Made by a program: the position numbers and the translations under genes. A DNA stretch of 64,000 nt from Bacteroidota bacterium. Lineage in GTDB: Bacteria; Bacteroidota; Bacteroidia; Bacteroidales; Lentimicrobiaceae. The notes beneath the pieces are model-generated. The model was not told the DNA's origin and did not search any database. It worked only from the letters and a program-made list of their open reading frames with translations. Shown one piece after another: positions 63,651 to 64,000 of this stretch. The DNA lies in NCBI GenBank assembly GCA_023441805.1, contig JAEZNO010000037.1, positions 1 to 64,000 of the forward strand. Direction: 5' to 3'. How positions within the stretch are numbered: the first letter of the stretch is position 1; every line of letters begins with the position of its first letter.

Positions 63651-64000
63651 ATGCATAAAATATTAACGACAATTTCGATTTTTATAGGATTCTGTTCTGC
63701 GGTATTAGCTCAGACTTTGCCAAATGACAGTATAAAACCTTTTGTTGACTTTTTAAGCGGTAAAACATTTTTATCACCCAAAGAATATGTTCTAAAATCT
63801 TTTGAAGAAAAGGATATTATTGTTTTATGCGAACGAGTTCATAGCGAATTTAAGCAATACGAAATGATCGTTGATATTGTTAATGACAAACGATTTACAG
63901 GAAATGTCTATACGGAAGTTGGTGTTTTCAATTCTGGAAAACAAATCAATGAATTTTTACTTAAAGAAAACTTAACAGAGATTGAGATTAAAGAGCATTT
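63651..64000 (+). CDS. Cassette gene 2: secreted protein, cut by the window end
   Basis: ATG at 63651, 36 bp after site 2; open to the end of the window (116 codons). Signal peptide MHKILTTISIFIGFCSAVLAQ, then SFEEKDIIVLCERVHSEFKQ and YEMIVDIVNDKRFTGNVYTE. The pattern around ERxHSE resembles erythromycin-esterase/ChaN-TIKI-like folds, but this is a weak hint. The C-terminus lies outside the window. Confidence 0.65.
   Translation, partial: MHKILTTISIFIGFCSAVLAQTLPNDSIKPFVDFLSGKTFLSPKEYVLKSFEEKDIIVLCERVHSEFKQYEMIVDIVNDKRFTGNVYTEVGVFNSGKQINEFLLKENLTEIEIKEH

Overview
The window looks like a chromosomal contig of a Bacteroidota bacterium, probably an aerobic or microaerobic relative of the Bacteroidales. 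The support is: type IX secretion (T9SS) C-terminal sorting domains on several large secreted proteins; SusR-like TPR/HTH regulation; an alternative complex III (ACIII) plus caa3 oxidase operon; a DUF4492-cydAB cluster; almost no Shine-Dalgarno sites; and promoter -7 elements of the TAnnTTTG type. The DNA is AT-rich. Genus cannot be named from the sequence alone.

Layout. 1-7.7 kb (minus strand) is a broken-up TcB/TcC-like RHS/YD-repeat toxin locus. It holds several partial core copies, one RHS protein with a C-terminal HExxH (zincin-like) tip followed by a lipoprotein that may be its immunity partner, and an AAA/DUF4143 ATPase lodged between fragments. Three copies of one roughly 27-30 bp core sequence form the break points. 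A tRNA-Ser(CGA) and two kinds of palindromic repeat separate it from the respiratory region. 8.5-21.8 kb is one plus-strand operon: actABCDEF, a SCO protein, caa3 oxidase subunits I, III, IV and II, and ctaB. It can build a complete quinol to cytochrome c to O2 chain. 21.8-24.5 kb has a small secreted protein, a K+/H+ antiporter and a heavy-metal-binding lipoprotein. 24.7-27.9 kb is the cytochrome bd operon, with a 45-residue membrane ORF at its end. 28.2-31.8 kb is a giant secreted T9SS protein with sortilin-like repeats.

32.1-38.7 kb is a defence island. AbiEi/AbiEii, a 72-residue ORF, a uracil-DNA-glycosylase-family protein, McrB and McrC are packed head to tail like one operon behind a palindrome that overlaps a Bacteroidota-type promoter. 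A decayed hsdR (type I restriction) relic follows. 38.8-61 kb is mostly housekeeping and envelope genes: rsmE, a DUF4159 protein, a cold-shock protein, a 1515-residue T9SS protein, a TPR/HTH regulator, valS, small membrane or secreted proteins, tRNA-Met(CAT), a DMT exporter, an outer-membrane barrel, ligA, an HD protein, a universal stress protein and a secreted GH13 amylase-like enzyme. yebC follows.

The right end (62.2-64 kb) looks like the start of an integron-like cassette array: a tyrosine-recombinase C-terminal relic, then two 136-bp folded attC-like sites flanking single-gene cassettes. The 5' end of the first cassette is the exact 10-bp reverse complement of the 5' end of its own downstream site, which is the hallmark of integron cassettes, although the core triplets are not canonical.

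The most interesting points are the cassette array, the AbiE-glycosylase-McrBC composite operon, the fixed break point in the RHS locus and the two 11-bp-phased palindromes.
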